A DNA stretch of 64,000 nt from positions 1,426,001-1,490,000 of the forward strand of contig CBDBDS010000013.1 in the NCBI GenBank assembly GCA_965203985.1, written 5' to 3'. The notes beneath the pieces are model-generated. The model saw only the letters and a program-made list of their open reading frames with translations. It did not search any database and was not told the DNA's origin. A program made the position numbers and the translations under genes. Positions 9,301 through 17,247 of this stretch are shown in pieces (position 1 is the stretch's first letter; the number at the start of each line of letters is the position of its first letter). The DNA is from Bin87 sp965203985 (GTDB lineage: Bacteria; Chloroflexota; Dehalococcoidia; Lucifugimonadales; UBA3495).

Positions 9301-10179
9301 CGCAATCCCGGATACATCGTCGCCCAGGTAGGCAGCCACGGTCTCGGGCGTAATCCATTGGATCACCAGGCCGCCGGCGAACCCCGCCAGGATCATGGCC
9401 GGGCCCAGCCGCCACAGGTAGCGGAGGCTGGACTTCAGCCAGTCCTTCAACCCGGTGGAGGCGATGTCTCGCCAGGTGGCCTGATCCTGGGGTTGATCGT
9501 CGGCGGAGTTGCCGAAGATGTCCGCCAGACGCACCTGACGCCGGACGAGCAGGGCCACCAACGGGCCCAGCAGCAGTACCCCTGCGATGCTGACCGCGAT
9601 GCGGGTGCTGGCCAGCATGGGCGTGAAGACCAGGGCGGCCATCACCAGCGCCGGCACGTTCAGGGTGGAAGACCCCTGGGTCATGGCGATGGCGGTTTCC
9701 ACCGGGGCGCCTCGGTTCCGAAAGGCCGAGGCTATGGGAACGATGCACGCGGAGCACAGGTTCATCGAGGAGCCGACGGCGAACCCGCGCAATATCCCCT
9801 TGATGCCGCCCCCGGTGAAACGGGAGCCGCCCCCGCCGGGGAACAGGAACACCTCCGTTATGCCGGCGGCGAGGAACGCGAAGATCATCCCCGCCGTCAC
9901 CAGCTTCAGGTAACTCGTGGAGAAGTCCCACCACCGTTCCCAGAACCCGGTTTCGGGTTCCCGGTTGATGCAGAACCCCTGGAAACACTCGGCTCGTGGA
10001 GCATTGACACCCGCCAGGTCGGCCTCGACCGTGTCCAGCTTGGGTATGCGATTGAAGGCCAGGAACAGACCGAGAATAACGGCCAACAGCAGGATGCCGA
10101 TGATCCGCTTTTTCTTCAGATCAGTGTCAAACAACCGCAGTTGCCTGGCAGCAGTAATGCGTCGTGTTGCCTGCACCAT
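6346..10179 (-). CDS. Chimeric membrane protein: ArsP-type permease + TolB propeller + IPT/TIG + FG-GAP repeats + ASPIC/UnbV
   Basis: One uninterrupted frame of 1277 residues. Residues 24-378 form a polytopic permease of the ArsP/predicted-permease family, with the conserved SSMNLCSACIVPIASAFR motif (a Cys-x2-Cys pair at 142/145) and a second half-repeat around 255-375. Residues 382-645 hold six PD40/TolB blades of the type WSPDGxRIxFxSxRDGxxEIYVMxADGS. Residues 657-739 look like an IPT/TIG Ig-like domain. Residues 741-1190 contain FG-GAP/VCBS repeats with Ca-binding-like DFNNDGLQDIYV loops, and 1197-1270 match ASPIC/UnbV. The permease part may move a metal or metalloid, and the repeats probably lie outside the membrane. 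I see no frameshift or internal stop between the modules, so this looks like a true fusion. The function of the whole is unknown. Confidence 0.85.
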   Translation of the reverse strand: MVQATRRITAARQLRLFDTDLKKKRIIGILLLAVILGLFLAFNRIPKLDTVEADLAGVNAPRAECFQGFCINREPETGFWERWWDFSTSYLKLVTAGMIFAFLAAGITEVFLFPGGGGSRFTGGGIKGILRGFAVGSSMNLCSACIVPIASAFRNRGAPVETAIAMTQGSSTLNVPALVMAALVFTPMLASTRIAVSIAGVLLLGPLVALLVRRQVRLADIFGNSADDQPQDQATWRDIASTGLKDWLKSSLRYLWRLGPAMILAGFAGGLVIQWITPETVAAYLGDDVSGIAVAATLGILINVPLLFEIPLVAVLMLVGMGAAPAAALLFGAAAAGPFTLWGLSRVMPKKAVAAFAAGTWSLSMAGGVGLLFVGPFFLDNSDSRIVFSSDRDGDFEIYSMLPDGSDLKRLSNNTNYDDMAAWSPDGKRIAFVSDRHGSPEIYVMNADGSRVRRLTADNGPDNALPAWSPDGSRIAYSSERDGNREIYVMDADGSNPINLTDHPGYDSSPSWSPDGQRIVFNSRRDGNLEIYVMNADGSGQVRLTRNATSDEFPAWSPDGSKIAFSSSRTGRRAVYVMDADGSNPAQITGDAFNDYWPSWSPDGTRIVFTSNRYGAPEIMAMNADGSHQVNLSHGPGADSGPAWRPGSLPPPSTHGPRISALEPAAAATSGGSLVAISGAGMVDGSRVTIGGVEAAVMESLDSHTMMVAAPAHQAGVVDVVITNPDGRSGSLPGGFTYRQPLFADVAQESGVAFQHFRDPVDRIPLGAGVVVFDFNNDGLQDIYVASKPSWGESPDQIDGANALYRNDGNGSFTDVAEEAGVDELMGLSNGGCAADYDNDGDQDLYVTNWGTSKLFRNNGSGAFDDVTDGAGLSDPDSSYRSMGCAWGDYDQDGHLDFVVVRHMEESDMEALDLRAFYLAVRPLALFHNNGDGTFAEVSHLLGDIGSPGKIPGEYGNLWGAGFQPGWVDFDNDGDPDLYVVNDFGRDAQPNVLWRNDGPAADGIWQFEDISRDSRADVAMFGMGLAVGDYDLDGHFDLYVTNIEDNVLLKNNGDGITFTETAADAEAGMGAFQRRQRVSWGTVFFDYDNDGWEDLYVASGHLDSDPFTNHRHQPNLLLRNTGDARFEDVSSISGADDQGVGRGVAYADFNNDGCLDLYVANMGLAGDEAQSARLFQNNCAWDANWLRVRTVGTVSNRDGIGARVTVVADGRTQIREIAAGASNKSQNMLPAHFGLGQAEKVDTLRIRWPSGIVQTLHDVPPNQLLTVVEDPQSGSGP

Positions 10180-10303
10180 GACATTAACTGGGAGCGTCGC
10201 CGGTTGAACGTTGTGGATTTCGCCGGGATGCGCGGATGTTATGCGCGCTGCAAATCGCCGTCAATGGCGGGGTGACGCTCACTCGTACCCGCTTCGCCGG
10301 AAC

Positions 10304-10398
10304 TGTCATTGCGAGCGAAGCGCGGCAATCTCGTTGGGGCAAGGGACGCGGCTTGCGGGAACGAGGTCGTCATGTCGCCAGGCCCTTCGCGATGACAA
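10304..10398. repeat. Short palindromic dispersed repeat (CATTGCGAGCG family)
   Basis: This stretch begins TGTCATTGCGAGCGAAGCG and ends TTCGCGATGACA, so its ends form an imperfect inverted repeat. The interior GCGCGGCAATC is typical of the small mobile or REP-like repeats common in many bacterial genomes. A related copy in the opposite orientation occurs at about 24060-24100. It lies in the otherwise gene-free stretch 10180-10573 between the permease fusion and the small protein at 10574. Confidence 0.6.
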
Positions 10399-10508
10399 AA
10401 TGGTACGCGTGAGCCGCCTAACCCCTTGACCTTCAAGACAGTTGCTGCTTCTGACATTTGCCGCCGGGATAAACTTTGCACAAGCCCCGGGGGTTTAGTG
10501 CAAGCGCG

Positions 10509-10539
10509 AACGGCCCGGCGTTACCATCGCCGGGCCGTT
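10509..10539 (-). terminator. Strong GC hairpin downstream of the 10574-11014 gene
   Basis: A perfect 12-bp inverted repeat (AACGGCCCGGCG at 10509-10520 and its complement at 10528-10539) with a 7-nt loop starts about 35 nt past the stop of the minus-strand gene. No T-run follows on either strand, so an intrinsic terminator is only probable. Confidence 0.5.
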
Positions 10540-10573
10540 CTACGTCGCGCCGTAGCTAGCTACGGGCGGAAGA

Positions 10574-11014
10574 CTAACCGCGGTTATGCGTCTTGGTCTC
10601 CGCCCAGGCCACGATGTGGGGGATCGCCGCGTCAACATCCCGCTGATCGACCTTGCGCGCGGTGCTGTCGGCCTGGCAGCGCATCAGCATGATCGGCAGG
10701 CGGTTCTGGATCTTGTCCAGCGTCCAGGAAAGCGGGTCGCCCTCGGCGGTGAAGTCCAACTCCAGCCGGTCGTTCTGCCCGATGGGTCCGTTCCGATAGT
10801 GGTAGTGCGGGCCGATGCGGAAGCAGTCGAACCGCAGCAGTTCCTTGTCGTCGCCCTCAATGTCGTTGCCATAGACGTGGATGCAGATGCCCTCGTCGCT
10901 CATGGCCCCAACGTCGGTGCGGTACACCAACCCGAAGGTCACCGCGCCCGCATCTATGAGTTCTTCACCGCCGCCGGTGCTTCCTCCCATCTGAGCATGC
11001 ATTTGTTGCGTCAT
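10574..11014 (-). CDS. Conserved hypothetical protein, 146 residues
   Basis: I do not recognise the family with certainty. The protein is acidic with a short Met/Gln/Gly-rich N-terminus (MTQQMHAQMGGSTGGGEEL), no signal peptide and no membrane segment. The middle (IHVYGNDIEGDDKELLRFDCFRIGPHYHYR) looks like beta strands with two His and one Cys that could bind a metal. The C-terminus looks helical and ends in the polar tail ETKTHNRG. The start is supported by GGAGGG 8 nt upstream. It stands alone between the permease fusion and bluB, followed by a strong hairpin. Confidence 0.75.
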   Translation of the reverse strand: MTQQMHAQMGGSTGGGEELIDAGAVTFGLVYRTDVGAMSDEGICIHVYGNDIEGDDKELLRFDCFRIGPHYHYRNGPIGQNDRLELDFTAEGDPLSWTLDKIQNRLPIMLMRCQADSTARKVDQRDVDAAIPHIVAWAETKTHNRG

Positions 11015-11151
11015 ATCGTCATCCCTCCGCTCCTGGTGACTTAACCGGCCCAGATTTCCCGATCAGCCGGATGTATTGTCCCGATTATACATTCATCACG
11101 CTGGAAATCGTCATCCGACTGGCCGGGGCGCTTATGGAGGTTCGCCGCCCT

Positions 11152-11937
11152 TCATTGTCGCGCGTTCGCTTCGTCCCCCAGCGCATACCGCAGGCCCTGC
11201 CAGTCGCCATCGCCGGCGGCGCTTCCCCAACCATCGAAGTGGATCAGGTCCTCCACGGGCAGCCGGTCGCGCCAACCGGCCCGCTGCAAACCCGGCTCGT
11301 CGGTGAACTCAACCGGGTAGCCCAGGCAGAGATATGCCACCGGGATGATGTGCGGCGGTATCCCCAGTATCCCGCGCAGTTGCGGCAGCTTGAGAATGCT
11401 GACCCAACCCGCGCCGACGCCTTCGCTTCGCGCCGCCAGCCAGAGGTTCTGCACCGCGCAGCAGGTGGAATACACGTCCGTCTCAGGCATGGAGTTGCGG
11501 CCCAGCACCACCTCGGCGCGGGTCGGGTCGCAGGTGACGCACAGGTTCACCGGCGCCTCCAGGATGCCCTCCAGTTTCATAGACAGATAAGCCGACCGGC
11601 GCGGCTCGTCGAAAAAGCACGCCGCCGCGTCCCGTTCCCGGTCGAAAAGCTCCTTGACTTTCCGCCGGCGTTCCAGATCCTTGACCAGGATGAAGTCCCA
11701 CGGCTGCATGAATCCTACCGACGGCCCGTGATGCGCCGCCCGTATGATGCGCGCCAGGGTCTCGTCGGGTATCGGGTCGGGGCGGAAATTGCGGATGTCA
11801 CGCCGCTGGTAGATCGCCCGGTACACCGCCTCCCGCTCCGCCTCCGGAAACGCGAGGGATGCCCCGTTCACCGGTGCCCCGTCCACGGATGCCCCGTTCA
11901 TGGAAATGTCGTCTGGTTGCTGACTTTGTTGTTCCAT
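11152..11937 (-). CDS. bluB: 5,6-dimethylbenzimidazole synthase BluB
   Basis: A 261-residue nitroreductase-fold flavoprotein. After about 40 variable residues come the BluB signatures YQRRDIRNFRPDPIPDETL, AAHHGPSVGFMQPWDFILV and YSTCCAVQNLWLAARSEGVG. BluB consumes FMNH2 and O2 to make 5,6-dimethylbenzimidazole, the lower ligand of cobalamin (known for the family). It is about 40 kb from the corrin-ring operon in this window and so would need separate expression. It is divergent from cofE, with about 220 nt between the starts. Because BluB needs oxygen, the host is probably at least microaerobic even though its ring genes are of the anaerobic type. Confidence 0.92.
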   Translation of the reverse strand: MEQQSQQPDDISMNGASVDGAPVNGASLAFPEAEREAVYRAIYQRRDIRNFRPDPIPDETLARIIRAAHHGPSVGFMQPWDFILVKDLERRRKVKELFDRERDAAACFFDEPRRSAYLSMKLEGILEAPVNLCVTCDPTRAEVVLGRNSMPETDVYSTCCAVQNLWLAARSEGVGAGWVSILKLPQLRGILGIPPHIIPVAYLCLGYPVEFTDEPGLQRAGWRDRLPVEDLIHFDGWGSAAGDGDWQGLRYALGDEANARQ

Positions 11938-12155
11938 CCGCCCCCGCCATAGCCGATTGCTACGCTTACCGGACGCTGCCGATCACGCGTGCCGCTATCA
12001 TACCCACGTGGTTGGGGTTACGCTAGGATTGCCCAACCCTCGCCGGTACCAAGTTGGTCATGGCGAGCAGCGAAGCGGCGCGGTGATAAACTGGAACCAT
12101 CGCGACCCAAACCATCCCACGCCCGCCGCCATTTCGCCACAACGGGAGGTGCGCC

Positions 12156-12914
12156 ATGCCGCCGGAAATTCGCGCCGTAGGAATCGAGGGACTGCCCGAG
12201 GTCCAGGCCGGTGACGACCTCGCCGCCCAGATCATGGACGCCGCCGCCGCCCAAGGCACGCCCATCGAGGCGGGCGACGTGGTGGTGGTCACCCAGAAGA
12301 TCGTCAGCAAGGCCGAGGGCCGCGTCATGACCATCGACGAGGTGGAAGCTTCCCCCCTGGCCGTGGCCATCACCGAGGGCCACCGCCGCGATCCCCGCCA
12401 CACCGAGATGATCCTGCGCGAGAGCCGCCGCGTCGTCCGCATGGACCGGGGCGTCATCATCAGCGAGACCTACCACGGCTACATCTGCGCCAACGCCGGC
12501 ATCGACGCCTCCAACATCCCCGGCTCCAACTCCATCTGCCTGCTGCCGGTGGACCCCGACGCCTCGGCCCGCCGCATCCGCGACAGCATCCGCCAGCGTC
12601 TCGGCGTGGCCGTGGCCGTGCTCGTGTCCGACACATTCGGCCGCCCCTGGCGGAACGGCGCGATCAACGTTTCCATCGGCGTGGCCGGCTTCAACCCCGT
12701 CATCAGCTACGTCGGCGAGTTCGACCCCCACGGCAACGAGCTGCACACCACCACCATCGCCGTCGCCGACGAACTCGCCGCCACCGCCGAGCTGGTCACC
12801 GGCAAGCTCCTGGGCGTCCCCGTGGCCCTGGTCAAGGGCTACCCCTACGAACCCATGGAAGACGCCGACTCCCGCGCCATAGTGCGGGAGCCGGATAAGG
12901 ATTTGTTCCGCTGA
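12156..12914 (+). CDS. cofE: Coenzyme F420-0:L-glutamate ligase
   Basis: A 252-residue protein with the CofE fold: GDVVVVTQKIVSKAEGRV near residue 42, then GYICANAGIDASNIPG, LLPVDPDASARRIRDSI and VLVSDTFGRPWRNGAINVSIG. CofE adds glutamate to F420-0 with GTP and a divalent metal. The start has a clear GGGAGG site. Length is that of the single-domain ligase; the FMN-reductase-like C-terminal domain of actinobacterial FbiB is absent. No other F420 genes occur in the window, so its presence implies that the rest of the pathway is elsewhere. The TPR gene is convergent with it. Confidence 0.93.
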   Translation: MPPEIRAVGIEGLPEVQAGDDLAAQIMDAAAAQGTPIEAGDVVVVTQKIVSKAEGRVMTIDEVEASPLAVAITEGHRRDPRHTEMILRESRRVVRMDRGVIISETYHGYICANAGIDASNIPGSNSICLLPVDPDASARRIRDSIRQRLGVAVAVLVSDTFGRPWRNGAINVSIGVAGFNPVISYVGEFDPHGNELHTTTIAVADELAATAELVTGKLLGVPVALVKGYPYEPMEDADSRAIVREPDKDLFR

Positions 12915-12937
12915 CACCCCTGTAATAGCAAGGGGTG
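12915..12937 (+). terminator. Hairpin after cofE
   Basis: CACCCCT (12915-12921) and AGGGGTG (12931-12937) form a 7-bp stem with a 9-nt loop directly after the cofE stop. No T-run follows. It lies between convergent genes and could serve either, but the call is weak. Confidence 0.35.
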
Positions 12938-12991
12938 CAGCGTTGCGGTTACCGCATCATTACGTCTGTTCAACCAGCCTAAATGGACCGC

Positions 12992-14629
12992 TCATTCCGT
13001 TCCGTCTAGGCCAGCCAACGTTTGAGCGATCTTGTCTGAGAGTTCCTTATTATCCTGTTGCCACGCAAGTTGAAAAGCCGTCGTTAGGTCTGCCCGGGAT
13101 TCTGCATTGTGCCCGAGAGCGTGATGAGCCCTGCCCCGGTGATAGTAAGCTTCGGCTGATTGGGGATCACGTTCCAGCGCTGAGTTACTGTCTTCGATTG
13201 CGTTTTGGTATTGGCCCAGTTCAATTTCGACCTCGGCGCGATTACTGTAAACAGCCGGCAAGTCAGAATTGAGCTCAGTTACCATATCGAAATCGGCCTT
13301 CGCATCACTAAACAACCCGAGATCAAAACGCGTTGCTCCGCGGTTGTAGTATGCCTCCGCCAGATCTGGTGCCAGTTCGATCGCTGAAGTATAGTCAGCA
13401 ATGGCACTTATATGTTCACCTATTTGTCGTTTTGCGTTACCACGATTAACGTACGAGATAGTGTCTTCTGGACGGAGATTAATAGCCATATCGAGATCGG
13501 CAATTGCGTCCCTATATCGCCCGATTTCGTATTTAACGGTCCCGCGTTCACTATAGGCGGCAGCGTAAGCACGATTCTTGCTTATTGCTGCGTCGAAATC
13601 TTCAATAGCCATCTCGAGATGTCCAAGCCCGAATCTCGCTTTGCCTCGATTATAGTATGCTTCCGCAAAATCTGGATTTAGCCGAATAGCCTCATCTAAA
13701 TCGGAAATAGCATTCTCAAACGATCCTAGCATCCCGTGGGTCGTGCCCCGGTTGTAATACGCTTCGAAAAACTCAGAATTCAGCCGTATAGCTTTATCAA
13801 AAGCGAGCACCGCCTCTGCGTACCTATCTATGCGTGCACACAAGTAGCCAACGGAAAACCATGCGCGAGCTGCCCGTCTATCTTCGACTCCCTGCAAGAC
13901 GTTTGCGATAGATCGCCATTTTTCGATCGCGGATGAATAGTTCCCTGTTTCTTGCAGACGAACCGCATCTGCCGTCGCCAAGTCTATTTGGCTCACTCCA
14001 AATAGACTACCAATTTGATGAAATAACCCTCCTGGATCTCCTTCGCTAGCCACGTCTTCAGCTGTAATATTTTGTAGGTATGCCGATATTTGTTGTATTT
14101 CGGCTTCCATATAGCGAATACGCTGCATACTCTCTTGAGCAGCTGATGCAATGGTTCGTGCTTGAGTTGCTACAGCCTCTGCTTGTTCAGCGCTTCGCTC
14201 CGCTCCCCGCGTGTACCTCCTAGCGTCGTCAAGGATGTCCCTAAACCAACTATAGCCGACGAAACCGGCGATGACGATGATGATGCCCAAGGCAGTGACA
14301 AAAACCGTTATGAATGCCAGTGAGATGGCCGCCGCCATCAACCACCAGGTGATGCTGTCTGCACGGTCGTCTAGGTATTGAGCCCGGAGGTCATTGAACA
14401 CACGGTCGCTTTCGACGTTTATCACAGTTTCTACTGGGTGCAGTGCGGCGGTAGTTCCCTGACCTGCGGTAGTCATGGGCGACTGGTTCACCGTCGAGAT
14501 GACCGCAATCGGCCCAGCAGCCAATGCGACAATCAACAGCGTCAGCAACGTGAAGCCTATGGCGACTATTGCCCAAGTGTTGATTGCGAAACTCCGCTGA
14601 TCGCCCTGCTGTGAATTTCGATCCTGCAT
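12992..14629 (-). CDS. TPR-repeat protein with two membrane segments
   Basis: About 545 residues from the ATG at 14629; a TTG 87 nt further upstream is possible but adds only polar residues. Two hydrophobic segments (about 14-41 and 105-135 from the ATG) are followed by a coiled-coil-like helix rich in Arg, Ala and Glu. After that come at least eight TPR units of the form AYYNRGxxxxxLGxxxxAIxDxxxAI, running to the C-terminus. The TPRs would sit on one side of the membrane as a protein-interaction scaffold; no partner is evident. Base composition is clearly more AT-rich than the flanking bluB/cofE and clpC genes, which suggests recent acquisition. Confidence 0.85.
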   Translation of the reverse strand: MQDRNSQQGDQRSFAINTWAIVAIGFTLLTLLIVALAAGPIAVISTVNQSPMTTAGQGTTAALHPVETVINVESDRVFNDLRAQYLDDRADSITWWLMAAAISLAFITVFVTALGIIIVIAGFVGYSWFRDILDDARRYTRGAERSAEQAEAVATQARTIASAAQESMQRIRYMEAEIQQISAYLQNITAEDVASEGDPGGLFHQIGSLFGVSQIDLATADAVRLQETGNYSSAIEKWRSIANVLQGVEDRRAARAWFSVGYLCARIDRYAEAVLAFDKAIRLNSEFFEAYYNRGTTHGMLGSFENAISDLDEAIRLNPDFAEAYYNRGKARFGLGHLEMAIEDFDAAISKNRAYAAAYSERGTVKYEIGRYRDAIADLDMAINLRPEDTISYVNRGNAKRQIGEHISAIADYTSAIELAPDLAEAYYNRGATRFDLGLFSDAKADFDMVTELNSDLPAVYSNRAEVEIELGQYQNAIEDSNSALERDPQSAEAYYHRGRAHHALGHNAESRADLTTAFQLAWQQDNKELSDKIAQTLAGLDGTE

Positions 14630-14767
14630 AGGCAAGATTCTACCATCGTCATTGGTGACCCATCGCGTTTGTGAACGAAACACGCGGCCCCGTCCAATCG
14701 GACAGGACCACGCCAATAGCAGGTCATCGCAGCAACCTACACCACCTCCGCCAACTCCCGCTCGCCC

Positions 14768-17242
14768 TCAGCCTCCGCGCCGTCCCGCACCCGCAGCGCT
14801 AGCCCGCACCCGCAGCGCTAGCCCGTCCCCCGCCTCGTTCACGTCGGCGATGACGTGATCGCGCTCGTTGAACTCGCCGGAGAGGACCCCCTGGGCCAGC
14901 CGGTTTTCGAGGTGGCGCTGAATGGCGCGGCGCAGCGGACGCGCCCCGTAGGTCACGTTGAACCCCTCGTTGACCAGCCAGTCGCAGCCGGCCTCGGTGA
15001 GCTCGCAGGTGATGTCCCGCTCCGCCAGCCGCTGCTGCACCTCGCCGACCATCAACCCGACGATCTCGCCAATCTGCGCCCGGCTCAACGGGTGGAATAC
15101 GATGGTCTCGTCGATGCGGTTCAGCAGTTCCGGCCGGAACGCCCGCTGCAACGCCTCGTGGACCGACCGGGACAGCTCCGGCGTCACCTTGCCGGCACCC
15201 AGCTCGCGGTCGGCGGCGGGGCCGAGCCCGAAGGGACGCTGGGACAAATCCCCCGTGCCCAGGTTGCTGGTCATGATGACCACCGTGTTGCGGAAGTCCA
15301 CGGTGCGGCCCTGTCCGTCGGTCAGCCGTCCGTCCTCCAGGATCTGCAGCAGCAGGTTGAACACGTCCGGATGCGCCTTTTCGATCTCGTCGAACAGGAT
15401 GACCCGGTGGGGCCGCCGCCGCACCGCCTCGGTCAGCTGGCCGGCGTCGTCGTACCCCACGTAGCCGGGAGGCGCGCCGATCAGCCGCGACACCGTGTGC
15501 CGCTCGCCGTACTCCGACATGTCCAGCCGGACCATGCTGTCCTCGTCGTTGAACAGGAACTCGGCCAGCGCCCGGCTCAGCTCGGTCTTGCCCACGCCGG
15601 TGGGACCCAGGAAGATGAAACTGCCGAAGGGACGCTTGGGGTCGTTGAGGCCCGAGCGCGCCCGGCGGACAGTATCCGCCACTGCGTTGATCGCCTCGTC
15701 CTGCCCGATCACCCGCCGATGCAGGTGCTCCTCCATGTGCAGCAGCCGTTCAGCCTCGCCCTCCATGAGCTGACCCACCGGGATGCCCGTCCAGTTGGAC
15801 ACCAGTTCGGCGATGTCCTTCTCGTTGACCACCAGGTCGGGGCCGTCGGCGTGTTCGATAGCCTCGCGCTCGGCGTTCAGCTCCGCTTCCAGGCGCAGCC
15901 GCTCGGTGCGGTGCTGCGCCGACCGCTCGTAGTCGGACATCTGGTTGGCCCGCTCCTCCAGGTCGGCCAGTTCCCGCCGCCGGTTTTCCATTTCCTGCAG
16001 CTTGGGCGGAAGCATCCCGGCGTCGATGCGCACCTTGCTGCCGGCCTCGTCGATGAAGTCGATGGCCTTGTCTGGCAGCTTGCGGTCGGTGATGTACCGG
16101 TCACTGAGGCGCACCGCCGCCGCGATGGCCCCGTCGGTGAGCGTCACCTTGTGGTGGGCCTCGTAGCGCGGCTTCAGAGCATGCAGGATCTCCAGCGCCT
16201 GCTCCGGCGTGGGCTCCTCGACGTACACCGGCTGGAACCGCCGCGCCAGGGCCGGGTCCCGCTCGATGTGCTTCCGGTACTCGTCCAGCGTCGTCGAGCC
16301 GATGGCTTGCAGTTCGCCTCGGGCCAGGGCCGGCTTCAGCATGTTGCTGGCGTCCAGGCTGCCCTCGCCGGCTCCCGCGCCCACCAGCGTGTGCATTTCG
16401 TCCAGGAAGATGATTACCTCGCCGTTGGACGACGTCACCTCGTCGATGACCGACTTCAGCCGTTCCTCAAACTCGCCGCGGAACTTGGCGCCGGCCACCA
16501 GCCGGCCCATGTCCAGAGCCATCACCCGCTTGTTGTGCAGCGAGTCGGGCACGTCGTCGCAGATGATCTTGGTGGCCAGGCCCTCGGCGATGGCGGTCTT
16601 GCCGACGCCGGCCTCGCCAATGAGCACCGGGTTGTTCTTGGTGCGTCGGGTCAGCGTCTGCATCACCTGTCGGATCTCCTGCTCGCGGCCCACCACCGGG
16701 TCCAGCTTGCCGATGCGCGCCAGTTCGGTCAGGTCAACGCTGTACTTCTCCAGCGAACGGTACTTTTGCTCGGCGTTCTGGTCGTCCACCCGGTGGGAGC
16801 CGCGCAGCTTCTGCATGGCCTGGTACATCATCTCCTGGTTGACGCCCAGATCCTGGAACAGCCGCGCCGAGTCGCCGGTGTTCTCCCGGGCGGCGGCCAC
16901 CAGCAGGTGCTCCACGCTGATGAACTGGTCCTTCAGCCGCTGCGCCTCCTCCTCCGCAACCTGCAGCATCCGCTGCAAGCGGGGCGTGATGAAGATCTGC
17001 TGCGCGCCCGACACCACCTTGGGCGCCGAGTCCAGCGTCTGGTGCAGCCGGCTCTTCACCGCCTCGGGGTCAACGCCCAGCTCCCGGAAGATGCGCTCCG
17101 GCAGCCCGTCCTCCAGCGCCACCAGGGCCAGCAGCACGTGCTCCACGTCCCACTGGCTGTGCTGGTAGTTGCGCACCAGTTCCTGGGAGCGTTGCAGCGC
17201 CTCTTGGGCCTGCCTCGTGAATTTGTCCGCGGTCATCACCAT
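14768..17242 (-). CDS. clpC: ClpC-type Hsp100 ATPase (ClpB/ClpC family)
   Basis: 824 residues with two N-terminal Clp_N repeats (1-145), AAA1 with Walker A GEAGVGKT (209-216) and Walker B FLDE (279-282), a short middle domain (about 412-470), and AAA2 with GPTGVGKT (546-553) and FDE (617-619). The short middle domain and total length fit ClpC better than ClpB. A ClpP-binding loop could be the region around QRPFGLG (668-674). It is last in the dnaJ-hspR-clpC operon with a strong AGGAGGT site, so it is probably repressed by HspR. The C-terminus is altered: a 19-bp tandem duplication (14784-14821) shifts the frame after residue 813, replacing 15 expected residues by 11 others. Confidence 0.93.
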   Translation of the reverse strand: MVMTADKFTRQAQEALQRSQELVRNYQHSQWDVEHVLLALVALEDGLPERIFRELGVDPEAVKSRLHQTLDSAPKVVSGAQQIFITPRLQRMLQVAEEEAQRLKDQFISVEHLLVAAARENTGDSARLFQDLGVNQEMMYQAMQKLRGSHRVDDQNAEQKYRSLEKYSVDLTELARIGKLDPVVGREQEIRQVMQTLTRRTKNNPVLIGEAGVGKTAIAEGLATKIICDDVPDSLHNKRVMALDMGRLVAGAKFRGEFEERLKSVIDEVTSSNGEVIIFLDEMHTLVGAGAGEGSLDASNMLKPALARGELQAIGSTTLDEYRKHIERDPALARRFQPVYVEEPTPEQALEILHALKPRYEAHHKVTLTDGAIAAAVRLSDRYITDRKLPDKAIDFIDEAGSKVRIDAGMLPPKLQEMENRRRELADLEERANQMSDYERSAQHRTERLRLEAELNAEREAIEHADGPDLVVNEKDIAELVSNWTGIPVGQLMEGEAERLLHMEEHLHRRVIGQDEAINAVADTVRRARSGLNDPKRPFGSFIFLGPTGVGKTELSRALAEFLFNDEDSMVRLDMSEYGERHTVSRLIGAPPGYVGYDDAGQLTEAVRRRPHRVILFDEIEKAHPDVFNLLLQILEDGRLTDGQGRTVDFRNTVVIMTSNLGTGDLSQRPFGLGPAADRELGAGKVTPELSRSVHEALQRAFRPELLNRIDETIVFHPLSRAQIGEIVGLMVGEVQQRLAERDITCELTEAGCDWLVNEGFNVTYGARPLRRAIQRHLENRLAQGVLSGEFNERDHVIADVNEAGDGLALRVRASAAGAGRRGG
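14784..14821. repeat. 19-bp tandem duplication inside the clpC 3' end
   Basis: Positions 14784-14802 and 14803-14821 are identical (CCCGCACCCGCAGCGCTAG) and four more matching bases follow. Because 19 is not a multiple of three, the duplication moves clpC into another frame near its end. If one copy is removed, the reading frame continues to a TAG at 14737-14739. Confidence 0.95.
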
Positions 17243-17247
17243 ATCGG

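Noticed and set aside
8869..10275. A 468-residue open frame opposite the permease part of the fusion gene
   Set aside because: Shadow of the membrane-protein frame; composition is Gln/His/Gly-rich and not protein-like.
14630..14716. Longer TPR protein from a TTG start
   Set aside because: The added 29 residues are polar and unlike a signal; the ATG at 14629 starts closer to the first membrane segment.
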